64,000 nt of DNA from Rhodospirillales bacterium (GTDB lineage: Bacteria > Pseudomonadota > Alphaproteobacteria > Micavibrionales > Micavibrionaceae). Shown here one piece after another: positions 32,429 to 40,607 of the stretch; position 1 is the first letter of the stretch, and every line of letters starts with the position of its first letter. The position numbers were made by a program, and so were the translations under genes. Where the stretch lies: contig JACKIQ010000003.1 of the NCBI GenBank assembly GCA_020638365.1, positions 62,001 through 126,000 of the forward strand. The letters run 5' to 3'. Below the pieces are notes generated by a model. That model was given only the letters and a program-made list of their open reading frames with translations, searched no databases and was not told the DNA's origin.

Positions 32429-34975
32429 ATGAGCGAGCGTTACAATATCAAGGAAACCGAAAAAAAATGGCGCGGAATCTGGGCGGAGCGAAAAAGCTTT
32501 TCCGTTACAGAAGAATCCCAAAAGCCGAAATATTATGTGCTTGAGATGTTTCCCTATCCGTCGGGGCGGATTCATGTGGGGCATGTAAGAAATTATACGC
32601 TGGGCGACGTGGTGGCGCGTTACCGCACGGCCAAGGGGTTTAACGTCATTCACCCGATGGGGTGGGATGCGTTCGGGCTTCCGGCCGAGAATGCCGCAAT
32701 CGAGCGCAACGAACATCCAAAAAAATGGACACACGAAAATATCGCCGCCATGCGCACGCAGTTGCAGTCCATGGGACTGTCGATTGACTGGGACCGCGAA
32801 GTGGCCACGTGCGATGCGGATTATTACCGGCATGAGCAGGCGATGTTCCTGAAATTTCTTGAAAAGGGGATCGCGTACCGGAAGGAGTCCATCGTCAACT
32901 GGGACCCGGTCGATAATACCGTTCTGGCGAACGAACAGGTGATCGACGGAAAGGGCTGGCGCACGGGCGCTCCGGTCGAGCGGCGGAAGCTTAATCAATG
33001 GTTTTTGAAGATTACGGATTATGCCGAGGAGTTATTGTCCTGCCTTGACCAGCTTGAGCGCTGGCCGGAGAAGGTGCGGATCATGCAGGCGAACTGGATC
33101 GGGAAATCCCAAGGGTTGCAGTTCAAGTGGGATATCATCGGACGCGAAGAGAAAATCGAAGTATTTACTACGCGGCCCGACACGCTGTTTGGAGCGTCGT
33201 TTCTTGCGCTGGCGCCCGATCATCCCTTAAGCGCGAAGCTGGCGGGCGAAAAAACCGGATTCGATGCGTTCCAGCAGGAATGCCGTGCAGGCGGAACTTC
33301 GGAAGCTGCTATCGAGCAGGCGGAGAAGATCGGTTTCGATACAGGATTTAAAGCCACGCATCCTTTGCTTGGGCGTGAGGTTCCGGTTTATATCGCGAAT
33401 TTTATTCTTATGGATTACGGGACAGGCGCAATCTTTGGCGTTCCCGCGCATGACCAGCGGGACTATGAATTTGCCACGAAATACAAGCTTGAGATTTTGC
33501 CTGTCGTTTTGCCGGAGGGTGGGATCGACCTTTCCAAGGAATCTTACAACGGACCCGGAATGCTTGCGAATTCGCAATGGTTGGACGGGATGAATGTGGA
33601 AGCTGCTAAAGCGGAAGTCATAAAGCGGTGTGAAGAAGGCAAGACAGGGTTTGGAACAACGCAATTCCGTCTGCGGGATTGGGGCGTTTCGCGGCAACGG
33701 TATTGGGGTTGCCCGATCCCGGTTGTTCATTGCGAAGCCTGTGGCGTTGTACCTGTTCCTGAAGATCAGTTGCCTGTTACGCTTCCCGAAGATGTGAGTT
33801 TCGATAAGCCGGGGAATCCGCTGGAGCATCATCCCACGTGGAAGAATGTCGATTGTCCGAATTGCAAGAAGGCCGCACGGCGCGAGACGGATACGTTCGA
33901 TACGTTCTTTGAGTCCAGCTGGTATCAATTCCGGTATTGCGATCCTAAGAATGAAAACCTGCCTGTCGCGCGTGAGAAGTCGAAATACTGGATGCCGGTC
34001 GAGCAGTATATCGGCGGTGTTGAACATGCTGTTTTGCATTTGCTCTATGCACGGTTCTTTACAAAGATCATGCGCGATTGCGGTTATGTGGATTGCGATG
34101 AGCCATTCCTCGGGTTGTTTACGCAGGGGATGGTCACGCACGAGACGTATCAGGATTCCGAAGGAAAGTGGGTGTTTCTCGCCGATGTCGTGAAGAAGGA
34201 CGGGGCAGCCGTTCATGCGCAGAGCGGCGAGCCTATTAAAATCGGCGCGACGATCAAAATGTCGAAATCCAAAAAGAACGTGGTCGATCCCGAGGATATT
34301 TTAGAGACTTACGGGGCGGATGCGGCGCGGCTGTTTATCCTGTCTGACTCTCCTCCGGAGCGCGATCTGGAATGGACGGAGAGCGGGATTGAGGGCGCTT
34401 GGCGTTTTGTGAACAAAGTCTATTCTGTAATTCGTGATATAGAAGTTTCCGGCGCAGACGGATTTTCGGGTGAATATTCGCCGAAGGCGCTGGAATTGCG
34501 CCGTCTGACGCATAAGACCGTCAAAGGTGTGGGCGAGGATATCGAAGCGTTTCACATGAACAAGGCGGTGGCGAAAATCCGTGAATTTTATAACGGGTTT
34601 ACCGCTTTTCATGCGGGCGGGGCGGACGAGAAGGCTGCGCTGGCGGAGGCGGTGAAGGTTTTTATCATCCTGATCAATCCCATGATGCCGCATCTGGCGG
34701 AAGAGTTGTGGGAGAAGATGGGGCATACCACACTTCTGGTGGATGAAGCATGGCCGGAGGTTGATCCGGCGCTGCTGGTGGCGGATACTGTTACGATCGG
34801 GGTGCAGGTGAACGGCAAGCTTCGGGCGAGCATTACACTGCCCGCGAACGCCGATCAAAAGACGGCGGAGGATATCGCGCTGGCGGAAGAGAACGTGAAG
34901 CGTGCGATCGGTGAGAAACAGGTTCGGAAGGTTATCGTGGTTCCGGGCCGTATTGTAAACGTGGTGATCGGATGA
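32429..34975 (+). CDS. leuS: Leucyl-tRNA synthetase LeuS
   Basis: 848 residues, class Ia. Charges tRNA-Leu. HIGH motif as HVGH at 49-52 after MFPYPSGRI, KMSKS at 610-614 (TIKMSKSKKNVVDPEDIL), the CP1 editing domain with FTTRPDTLFGASFLALAPDH and YGTGAIFGVPAHDQRD, and a zinc-like pair of CxxC motifs (CEACG, then CPNCKK). The anticodon-binding helical domain and the C-terminal VQVNGKLRASI close the protein. lptE overlaps its stop as ATGA (34972-34975). A stable hairpin lies just upstream. Confidence 0.98.
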   Translation: MSERYNIKETEKKWRGIWAERKSFSVTEESQKPKYYVLEMFPYPSGRIHVGHVRNYTLGDVVARYRTAKGFNVIHPMGWDAFGLPAENAAIERNEHPKKWTHENIAAMRTQLQSMGLSIDWDREVATCDADYYRHEQAMFLKFLEKGIAYRKESIVNWDPVDNTVLANEQVIDGKGWRTGAPVERRKLNQWFLKITDYAEELLSCLDQLERWPEKVRIMQANWIGKSQGLQFKWDIIGREEKIEVFTTRPDTLFGASFLALAPDHPLSAKLAGEKTGFDAFQQECRAGGTSEAAIEQAEKIGFDTGFKATHPLLGREVPVYIANFILMDYGTGAIFGVPAHDQRDYEFATKYKLEILPVVLPEGGIDLSKESYNGPGMLANSQWLDGMNVEAAKAEVIKRCEEGKTGFGTTQFRLRDWGVSRQRYWGCPIPVVHCEACGVVPVPEDQLPVTLPEDVSFDKPGNPLEHHPTWKNVDCPNCKKAARRETDTFDTFFESSWYQFRYCDPKNENLPVAREKSKYWMPVEQYIGGVEHAVLHLLYARFFTKIMRDCGYVDCDEPFLGLFTQGMVTHETYQDSEGKWVFLADVVKKDGAAVHAQSGEPIKIGATIKMSKSKKNVVDPEDILETYGADAARLFILSDSPPERDLEWTESGIEGAWRFVNKVYSVIRDIEVSGADGFSGEYSPKALELRRLTHKTVKGVGEDIEAFHMNKAVAKIREFYNGFTAFHAGGADEKAALAEAVKVFIILINPMMPHLAEELWEKMGHTTLLVDEAWPEVDPALLVADTVTIGVQVNGKLRASITLPANADQKTAEDIALAEENVKRAIGEKQVRKVIVVPGRIVNVVIG

Positions 34976-35487
34976 GACGATTTGCTCTGAGTGTGATGCT
35001 GTGTGGTTCCGCGCTGTCGCTTGGCGGCTGCGGGTTCGAACCGATGTATGCGTCCGGTCCGGCCAAGGATATGCAATCAGGCGTGATACAGAGCGAACTG
35101 GCGCAGGTGGAGATTGAGAATATTCCTGACCGGGAAGGGCAGTTTCTGCGGAACGCGCTCATTGACCGTTTTTACCGGGACGGACGGCCTGCGAGTCCGC
35201 GTTATAAATTGCTGGTCAAGCCGATCCGGGAATCAAAAACCGATCTGGATATCACCAAATCGTCTGATGCTACACGCGGACAGCTCAAGTTAAGCAGTGC
35301 CATTGCTTTGGTCGATCTGGCTTCCGGGGAAACGGTTTTGAAGCGGAACCTTGTTTCGATCGGCAGCTATAACATTCTGGGCAGCGAGTTCGCGAACCGC
35401 GTGACGGAGCAGAATACCCGCGATAACGCCCTGAACGACCTTGCGCGGCAGATCGAGCTTCAGGTGGGGCTTTACCTTAAACGTTAA
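34972..35487 (+). CDS. lptE: LPS-assembly lipoprotein LptE
   Basis: 171 residues. Lipobox LGGC with Cys20 (ALSLGGCGFEPMY), the CGFxPxY start typical of LptE, then LAQVEIENIPDREGQFLRNA and LIDRFYRDGRP, and a C-terminal helix NDLARQIELQVGLYLKR. LptE sits inside the LptD barrel and helps deliver lipopolysaccharide to the outer surface. Coupled to leuS by a four-base overlap. In related genomes holA follows directly; here 3.5 kb of other genes, beginning with a SAM riboswitch, separate lptE from holA. Confidence 0.9.
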   Translation: MRRFALSVMLCGSALSLGGCGFEPMYASGPAKDMQSGVIQSELAQVEIENIPDREGQFLRNALIDRFYRDGRPASPRYKLLVKPIRESKTDLDITKSSDATRGQLKLSSAIALVDLASGETVLKRNLVSIGSYNILGSEFANRVTEQNTRDNALNDLARQIELQVGLYLKR

Positions 35488-35506
35488 GCCGATTTCCAAA
35501 TATTAT

Positions 35507-35536
35507 TTGACAGAAAAACGTTTACGGGCGTATTTT
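35507..35536 (+). promoter_or_regulatory. Sigma70-type promoter before the riboswitch
   Basis: TTGACA (35507-35512), an 18-bp spacer and TATTTT (35531-35536). The predicted start of RNA is near 35543, 16 bases before the aptamer, exactly where the leader needs it. Confidence 0.7.
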
Positions 35537-35558
35537 CTGGACGTGGCCTCAGGGCCGC

Positions 35559-35609
35559 CGCGGCATTTGAAGGTTCAGCTTGCACCGCGAGATCAAAGCT
35601 AAAGCGACC
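35559..35609 (+). promoter_or_regulatory. SAM-II/SAM-V-type S-adenosylmethionine riboswitch aptamer
   Basis: P1 is CGCGG (35559-35563) with CCGCG (35585-35589). The loop between them carries the conserved ATTTGA and CTTGCA, and after P1 comes GATCAAAGCTAAAG, including the invariant GCTAAA. A pseudoknot is possible: AGCTT (35578-35582) with AAGCT (35596-35600), and GGT (35572-35574) with ACC (35607-35609). These are the sequence marks of the metA (SAM-II) and SAM-V classes. The junction between P2b and GCTAAA is shorter than in SAM-II examples I recall, so the exact class is open. The leader then runs 140 bp to the ATG at 35749. Confidence 0.72.
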
Positions 35610-35699
35610 ACGGACGTCGTAACCGCCTGTGGTCTTCAAATTTTGAAACCGGGCGGGAAGCAGATTTCAAACATATCCTTCCTCTTCCGGTTTTAAGGA
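35606..35699 (+). other. Riboswitch expression platform (candidate hairpins)
   Basis: GACCAC (35606-35611) pairs with GTGGTC (35629-35634). It uses the same ACC that would close the aptamer pseudoknot, so the two structures exclude each other. Further on, AAACCGG (near 35646) can pair with CCGGTTT (near 35688), followed by a short T run, giving a terminator-like stem. Which state stops expression cannot be told by eye. Confidence 0.45.
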
Positions 35700-35748
35700 A
35701 CGGCGCGTTAGCGTTGCGTTTTTATCTGTTTGTGTAAGGAGAAAAACG

Positions 35749-36897
35749 ATGGCGGATGGTTCTTCACAGGAAGGCAGTAAATTGCCCAACCCGGATTTTA
35801 TCGGCAAGGATCTGATCCTCGGTTTGCAGCAGGCCTATAAGGAGGCGGGGGCGTTAAGCGCCGCGTTTAAAGTGCGGGCCGGTTTATCGGCGTGGTCGCC
35901 GGTGACGTCCACCTACATCAGCGATAACGGCGGGTATCCCGATCTGGCGACCGGGGAGATCAAGGTCAATCTGGCCGACGTTCAGGCGATTGTCACCACG
36001 CTGAGCGGGCAGACGCCGCCGCAACGGATTTACCACGATATTCCCTCGCAGGACTGGCGGGCGGCTTCGTTCGATCTGGCGCAGCTTTCGCGTTACCGTC
36101 TGCGCGGGGCGGGGAATACGTTTTTTGTGAATTGCGCGCCCAGGCTGGAGCAGCGCGGCGTGGAGGGAAACAACAAGGGCGAGAACGTTTATATGGCGAT
36201 GCTGCCCAACGGGGCGGTCGTGTCCGGTGTCAGCCCGCACAGTTTCGCGTTTTTCCGCGATCTGGTTGAGCAGGGCGATCTGGAAGTCTACAAGGTCAAC
36301 GTGCAGACCGAGGGCAGCCAGTTCCGTTCCCGCGATTTCTTTCCGTGGTTTTCGGAATTGATGGCCTATCATCTCAGCCAAGCGCATGAGGTGTGGAAGG
36401 ACGATTTAAGTGTTGCGGACCGCCGGTCGTTTCTGGAGCAGTTCCATTTCATCGACACGCAGGACGTGCTTGAACTCGATCATATTCCCGATCTCAGCAA
36501 GCGTCCGGTGGTGGCGCGGGCGGATACGCACGGCAATCTCAAGCTCAGCATCGCTGTGAGCGATGCCCAGCCGGAATGGTTCGGAAGGCCGCTGAAGGTC
36601 AGTATCCACGGGCACGAGTATATCGCGGAAATCCGTGAGCATATGTTCGATGCGCAATCCGGGCATCACGGGATCGCGCCGGGATCGTCCGGGCATTTCG
36701 CGGACTCGGCCAAGGACGACCCGCGGTTCCTTGAACTCGCGATCATCGGGAAGCCGCTGCGCGAGGAGCTGGGCATAACGCCGCAGAATCTCAAGGAAGG
36801 GGTTTATATCGAGATCGCGCCGATCGAGCCGTTGTCCGGGCTTCATGCCGGGCTGGATCAGGCGGGTGCAGATGCGCGGGATGTGAGCGCGGGTTAG
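35749..36897 (+). CDS. Divergent SAM hydroxide adenosyltransferase (DUF62) family protein
   Basis: 382 residues; strong ribosome site (taaggagaaaaacg). Compared from memory with archaeal PH0463 (DUF62): ISDNGG at 58-61 matches TDFG, including the ribose-binding Asp (D59); YHDIPSQDWRAASFDLAQ at 95-112 matches the TH-IPP-D stretch; QFRSRDFFPWFSELMA at 191-206 matches FHGRDIFGPAGALI; and HGN at 261-263 and RFLELAI at 326-332 match the C-terminal domain. The water-activating triad is altered: VIDPGVGTER reads VNCAPRLEQR, so Asp68 becomes Asn and Arg75 probably Gln, and His127 becomes Arg (FHGRD to FRSRD). Hydrolase activity is thus doubtful. It is the first gene after the SAM riboswitch. Confidence 0.68.
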   Translation: MADGSSQEGSKLPNPDFIGKDLILGLQQAYKEAGALSAAFKVRAGLSAWSPVTSTYISDNGGYPDLATGEIKVNLADVQAIVTTLSGQTPPQRIYHDIPSQDWRAASFDLAQLSRYRLRGAGNTFFVNCAPRLEQRGVEGNNKGENVYMAMLPNGAVVSGVSPHSFAFFRDLVEQGDLEVYKVNVQTEGSQFRSRDFFPWFSELMAYHLSQAHEVWKDDLSVADRRSFLEQFHFIDTQDVLELDHIPDLSKRPVVARADTHGNLKLSIAVSDAQPEWFGRPLKVSIHGHEYIAEIREHMFDAQSGHHGIAPGSSGHFADSAKDDPRFLELAIIGKPLREELGITPQNLKEGVYIEIAPIEPLSGLHAGLDQAGADARDVSAG

Positions 36898-36952
36898 AGT
36901 TTGCGGTTGTTCGTGTCGTTTTGTAATATTTATTGCGAAGCGAGGATATTGA

Positions 36953-37399
36953 ATGACTAGGTTGCTTAACACTCCCCTTATATTTATGGCTCTTTTCTCT
37001 CTTTGTTTCCTGACCGCGTGTCAAGAGGATAAAGATCTCTTGATTGTCGGCGAACAAGCCGGGAGACCCATATTTTGTGTCTCGTCGTTCTTAGGGAAAT
37101 GTAGCGACCGAGGAGATTGGCTCGATGGGATAATAGTCAACAAGGTAGATATGAGAGGGCAGAAGCTGGAACAAGTGTGGGCCATTAACTGCGAACAGCA
37201 GAGCGACAACAACTGTGTACTAGATCGGCTTGTGTACGGCACTGTTCCGCGAGGGTGGAGGGAACGACAGCCTGCTGAGCCTCTGTCCAAGAATACCTAC
37301 TATTCGTTCAATGCGTTTTTTTTCTTTTATCGCGATAGCAACGGGGATTACTCTGTTGTTTCGGGAAAGCAGTTCTATCGCAAAGAGAATAAAGAGTGA
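36953..37399 (+). CDS. Uncharacterised lipoprotein
   Basis: 148 residues. Lipobox FLTAC with Cys23, then a mature part with five cysteines (CVSSFLGKCSDRG, INCEQQSDNNCVLDR), likely disulphide-bonded in the periplasm. It ends in a short basic tail (KQFYRKENKE). Clearly more AT-rich than the genes on both sides, which suggests later insertion between the DUF62-like and ligase-like genes. 55 bp after the previous stop. No family recognised. Confidence 0.65.
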   Translation: MTRLLNTPLIFMALFSLCFLTACQEDKDLLIVGEQAGRPIFCVSSFLGKCSDRGDWLDGIIVNKVDMRGQKLEQVWAINCEQQSDNNCVLDRLVYGTVPRGWRERQPAEPLSKNTYYSFNAFFFFYRDSNGDYSVVSGKQFYRKENKE

Positions 37400-37546
37400 A
37401 ACGTGTATTTGTGCTGATCTGTATTTCCTTGGGCAGAGCATGAAGATACCAAATTTTCTTTCCCTCATTTCCTGTAACTTTCCCGGTTTGGCAATGGAAT
37501 GGCTTGGGGGTATACTTGCTTTCCCAAACGAGAGGGTCGTTTTTTC

Positions 37547-39001
37547 ATGTCTGATGTCAATGCCGGGGATTCGCGGCTGATTACCGATCCGGCGGATGTT
37601 TATTCCCTGTACACCGGTGTGGGGGAGGACGCCAAGGCCGGGGTCGAGGTCGAACTGGCGTTTTTTGATCAGGGTACGCAGAAGCCGATCGGCGTTGCGC
37701 AAAATACACTGCTGAAAGACAGGGCGCACGCGCTTCACGGGCAGGGCGTGTGGGTGCATAACGAGCCGACCAGTGAGACGGTGGAAGTGAGTTCGATTGC
37801 CGCGGGTCTGGACGATCTACGGTCCGTCATGGACGATCTGGACGCGAAGTTCGAAACGGTCAGGAGGGTCGCGCGGGAGAACGGGTTCAAGCGTTCGTAT
37901 TTTCAGGATTTACCGGAGCAGACCGCCGACGATCTGCTTTCGCGCATCGTGAACGTGGAACGGTATCATGCGTTCTTCAAGCCCTATCGCAGCGATATGC
38001 GCGGGTTCGCGGAGTATTTCTCCGTGTGTAAATCCAATCAGGTGTCGGTGAGTTATTCTTCGCCCGATCATATGCTCGCAAATGTGCGGCGGCTTTACCT
38101 GCTGGCGCCGTTTTTGTTTTTACTGACGGATAACAGCACAGGTTTTTCGCAGGGGCAGGTTTTTACCGGGCATAACGGGATGGCGCTCCGGCACAAGGGG
38201 TTGAAGGAAGGGCGCGGGGGCGTTCCACCCTATGTGCTGACGGCGCGGAGCGGGGAGGAGTATCTCGCTTCGCATATCGCGCACGTCATGAATAACCCGC
38301 TTTACGTTTATTACGATGCAGAGGGGAAAATCGTGCGCGTTCCCGCGGGAGAGTGGACGAGTTTTAACGCGCTCAAGGAACAGGGATTAAATACGGCGAC
38401 GAATTATTTCTTCGCGCAGACGGTTTTGTGGCCGGATGTGAAGATCGCAGCGCTGCGCACTTCGGAGGATGAGGTGTTCGCTCACCGCTATGAGGCGCGG
38501 ATGTTCGGGGTGGGGCTGCATCAGCATCAGACGGCGCTGCTGATCGTGGGGGCGCTGGCGCAGGATTCACTTCTTGGGCAGAAGGTGGATGATCTGCTGA
38601 GCGCGTTCGGGTTTGATCCCGCACATCCGAAAGCGGCTCGTGAGTTGCTGGACAAGGCGTATCAAGCAGCGCGAAATCATGACGGGAAATTTTTCGATAT
38701 TCCTTACGGGACCGGGACGATGCAGAGTTTTGCGAAGAAGTTCGCGGATATTATAGAGTCTGCACTGGATGCGATGGGGTTCGCGCAAGAGATGATTCCT
38801 CTCCTGACGATCTGCCGGAGCGGGTGTACGGATGGAAAGGTGAACCGTATTTTGTTTCCTGCGCTTTCGGATATTCTCGATTACCAGAAATTTTACGATC
38901 CTGACGTATTCAGGGATCCGAATATCTGCGGAAAAATCCTTTTTGAAAAAGATCTTTCGCGCATGGGAGAAGGATCGGGCGCCGCTACGTGTTGCGCTTG
39001 A
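37547..39001 (+). CDS. Glutamate-cysteine ligase (GCS2)-like carboxylate-amine ligase
   Basis: 484 residues from the ATG at 37547 (MSDVNAGDSRLITDPADVYS). The N-terminal GVEVELAFFD and VHNEPTSETVEVSSI match the Glu-rich metal and substrate edge of the GCS2 fold. RYHAFFKPYRSDMRGF, then SVCKSNQVSVSYSSPDHMLA, and LYLLAPFLFLLTDNSTGFSQ follow the RY..., Q-V and NSP...G pattern of plant-type gamma-glutamylcysteine synthetases. The acceptor is unknown, and the sequence is too far from GshA to claim glutathione synthesis. GC-rich like the DUF62-like gene upstream; the two were probably one operon before the lipoprotein gene came between them. Confidence 0.6.
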   Translation: MSDVNAGDSRLITDPADVYSLYTGVGEDAKAGVEVELAFFDQGTQKPIGVAQNTLLKDRAHALHGQGVWVHNEPTSETVEVSSIAAGLDDLRSVMDDLDAKFETVRRVARENGFKRSYFQDLPEQTADDLLSRIVNVERYHAFFKPYRSDMRGFAEYFSVCKSNQVSVSYSSPDHMLANVRRLYLLAPFLFLLTDNSTGFSQGQVFTGHNGMALRHKGLKEGRGGVPPYVLTARSGEEYLASHIAHVMNNPLYVYYDAEGKIVRVPAGEWTSFNALKEQGLNTATNYFFAQTVLWPDVKIAALRTSEDEVFAHRYEARMFGVGLHQHQTALLIVGALAQDSLLGQKVDDLLSAFGFDPAHPKAARELLDKAYQAARNHDGKFFDIPYGTGTMQSFAKKFADIIESALDAMGFAQEMIPLLTICRSGCTDGKVNRILFPALSDILDYQKFYDPDVFRDPNICGKILFEKDLSRMGEGSGAATCCA

Positions 39002-39033
39002 CGAATCCCTGCATTCGCTTAGCATAAGGACTC

Positions 39034-40050
39034 ATGAAGCTTTCTTACCGACAAATCGAGCCTTTCGTGGCGAAGCCGGACCCTGCGGCGCGGGTTATCC
39101 TGATTTACGGGCCGGATGCCGGGCTTGTCCGTGAGCGGGCGGCGATAATCGGAAAGAGCGTTGTGGCCGATTTGAACGATCCTTTTAACGTCGCATCGCT
39201 CAGCGCGGAACAGATTGTCGACGACCCTACGCGGCTGGTTGATGAAGCGAGCGCCATGTCGATGATGGGCGGGGACCGTTTGATCAGGGTCGACGATGCG
39301 AGCGACAGAATTGTTACGTTCGTAAAAACGTATCTGGAAAATCCTTCTCAGCATTCTCTGGTCCTTCTGGTTTCCGGCGAGCTAGGTCCCAAATCCAAAC
39401 TGCGGGAATTGTGCGAGAAGAGCAAGGCGGCGGCGGCCGTGCCGTGTTATGTGGACGATGCGCAGGATCTTGGACGGCTGATCCGGCACAGTTTGCGCGA
39501 TGAAGGGTACAGCATTGAATCGGATGCGGTTTCATGGCTTGCGGAAAATATTTCGGGTGACCGGGCGAAGGTGCGCAGCGAGCTTGAGAAACTCGTCATT
39601 TATAAAGGGGATGAGAAAGCGCCGATTACGCTTACTGATGCCACGGCTGCGTGCGGCGCTGCGGGGGCGCAATCCTTCGACGATCTTGTATACAGCGTGG
39701 CCGGTCGTAATCCGAGCGCTGCTATGAATGCTTACGAAACTTTGATGGCCGAGGGGATGTCCTTTGTGGCTATTCTTCGGGCCATGCAGAATCATTTTCG
39801 CCGTCTGCATCTCGTGAAAGCGGAAATCGCGGCGGGGGCAGGGGTCGACGAGGCGATGAAAAAAATCCATCCGCCCGTATTTTTTAAAGTCGCCCCCGCT
39901 TTTCGAGAGCAGCTTCAGAGCTGGCCGCTGGGGTCGCTGGACCGGATTCTATTGAAGCTTATGGAACTCGAAGCGCAGTGCAAAACCACGGGCATGCCGA
40001 CGGAAACGCTCTGCGCACAGGCCATTCTGGGTATCAGCAAGATGCGTTGA
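39034..40050 (+). CDS. holA: DNA polymerase III subunit delta
   Basis: 338 residues. Clamp-loader subunit that opens the beta clamp. The N-terminus MKLSYRQIEPFVAKPDPAAR, VILIYGPDAGLVRERAAIIG and the DDPTRLVDEASAMSMMGGDR block are typical of alphaproteobacterial HolA, as are LRDEGYSIESDAVSWLAENI and the C-terminal collar domain (AMNAYETLMAEGMSFVAILR). In related genomes leuS-lptE-holA are contiguous. It ends 34 bp before the XRE gene's open frame. Confidence 0.92.
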   Translation: MKLSYRQIEPFVAKPDPAARVILIYGPDAGLVRERAAIIGKSVVADLNDPFNVASLSAEQIVDDPTRLVDEASAMSMMGGDRLIRVDDASDRIVTFVKTYLENPSQHSLVLLVSGELGPKSKLRELCEKSKAAAAVPCYVDDAQDLGRLIRHSLRDEGYSIESDAVSWLAENISGDRAKVRSELEKLVIYKGDEKAPITLTDATAACGAAGAQSFDDLVYSVAGRNPSAAMNAYETLMAEGMSFVAILRAMQNHFRRLHLVKAEIAAGAGVDEAMKKIHPPVFFKVAPAFREQLQSWPLGSLDRILLKLMELEAQCKTTGMPTETLCAQAILGISKMR

Positions 40051-40171
40051 CATACTCAGGGCCGAATTCTGGCCTGATTCTTGAATGTCTGTTTTCAAAA
40101 TCGTTTTTGAACGTCTGGTGTTCGAGGTGTGTGTTGCCCGCGCGTTTCCTGTGGGCGGAGGAGAATTTACG

Positions 40172-40561
40172 ATGATCAGAAAGAAGCCCAGCGCCGACGA
40201 GGTTGACGGCGTAATCGGCGAAAATTTGCGGCGGTACCGAACGATGCGCGGAATGACGCAGGCGGAACTGGCGCAGAAGATGGGGATTACCTTTCAACAG
40301 GTTCAGAAATACGAGCGCGGGTATAACCGGCTGAGCGCCTCGCGGTTGTTCCGCGCTTCTCAGATACTTGAAACCGATCCGACCTGCCTGTTCGAGGGGA
40401 TGGCGCCGGGCAAGCGCAAAACCCTGATCCGCAAGACGAAGGAGCAGGACGAGCCTTATGATAAGGTCGATCTGCACATCGTGAAAATCCTGCGGTCTAT
40501 TGAAAATCCCGAGGTGAAGAAAAAGGCGCTGGCCCTGCTCAAGAGCATTGCAAAATCTTGA
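40172..40561 (+). CDS. XRE-family transcriptional regulator
   Basis: 129 residues from the ATG at 40172, chosen for the GGAGGAG ribosome site just upstream; the frame runs further back without support. HTH at about 17-70: IGENLRRYRTMRGMTQAELA, QKMGITFQQVQKYERGYNRL, SASRLFRASQIL, the common alphaproteobacterial XRE form. A C-terminal tail (LHIVKILRSIENPEVKKKAL) resembles the helical end of these regulators. Followed by radA, 46 bp downstream. The target is unknown; autoregulation is usual for the family. Confidence 0.9.
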   Translation: MIRKKPSADEVDGVIGENLRRYRTMRGMTQAELAQKMGITFQQVQKYERGYNRLSASRLFRASQILETDPTCLFEGMAPGKRKTLIRKTKEQDEPYDKVDLHIVKILRSIENPEVKKKALALLKSIAKS

Positions 40562-40607
40562 TGGGCGGGACAGACTCGGTATTGTTTCAATAATCCGGGT
40601 AATAAAA

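Noticed and set aside
31742..32998. 418-codon minus-strand frame antisense to the DUF3576 and leuS genes
   Set aside because: It lies opposite two well-supported genes, has His/Arg/Pro-rich shadow composition and no family likeness.
33227..34216. 329-codon minus-strand frame inside leuS
   Set aside because: Shadow frame; no start signal and no recognised motif.
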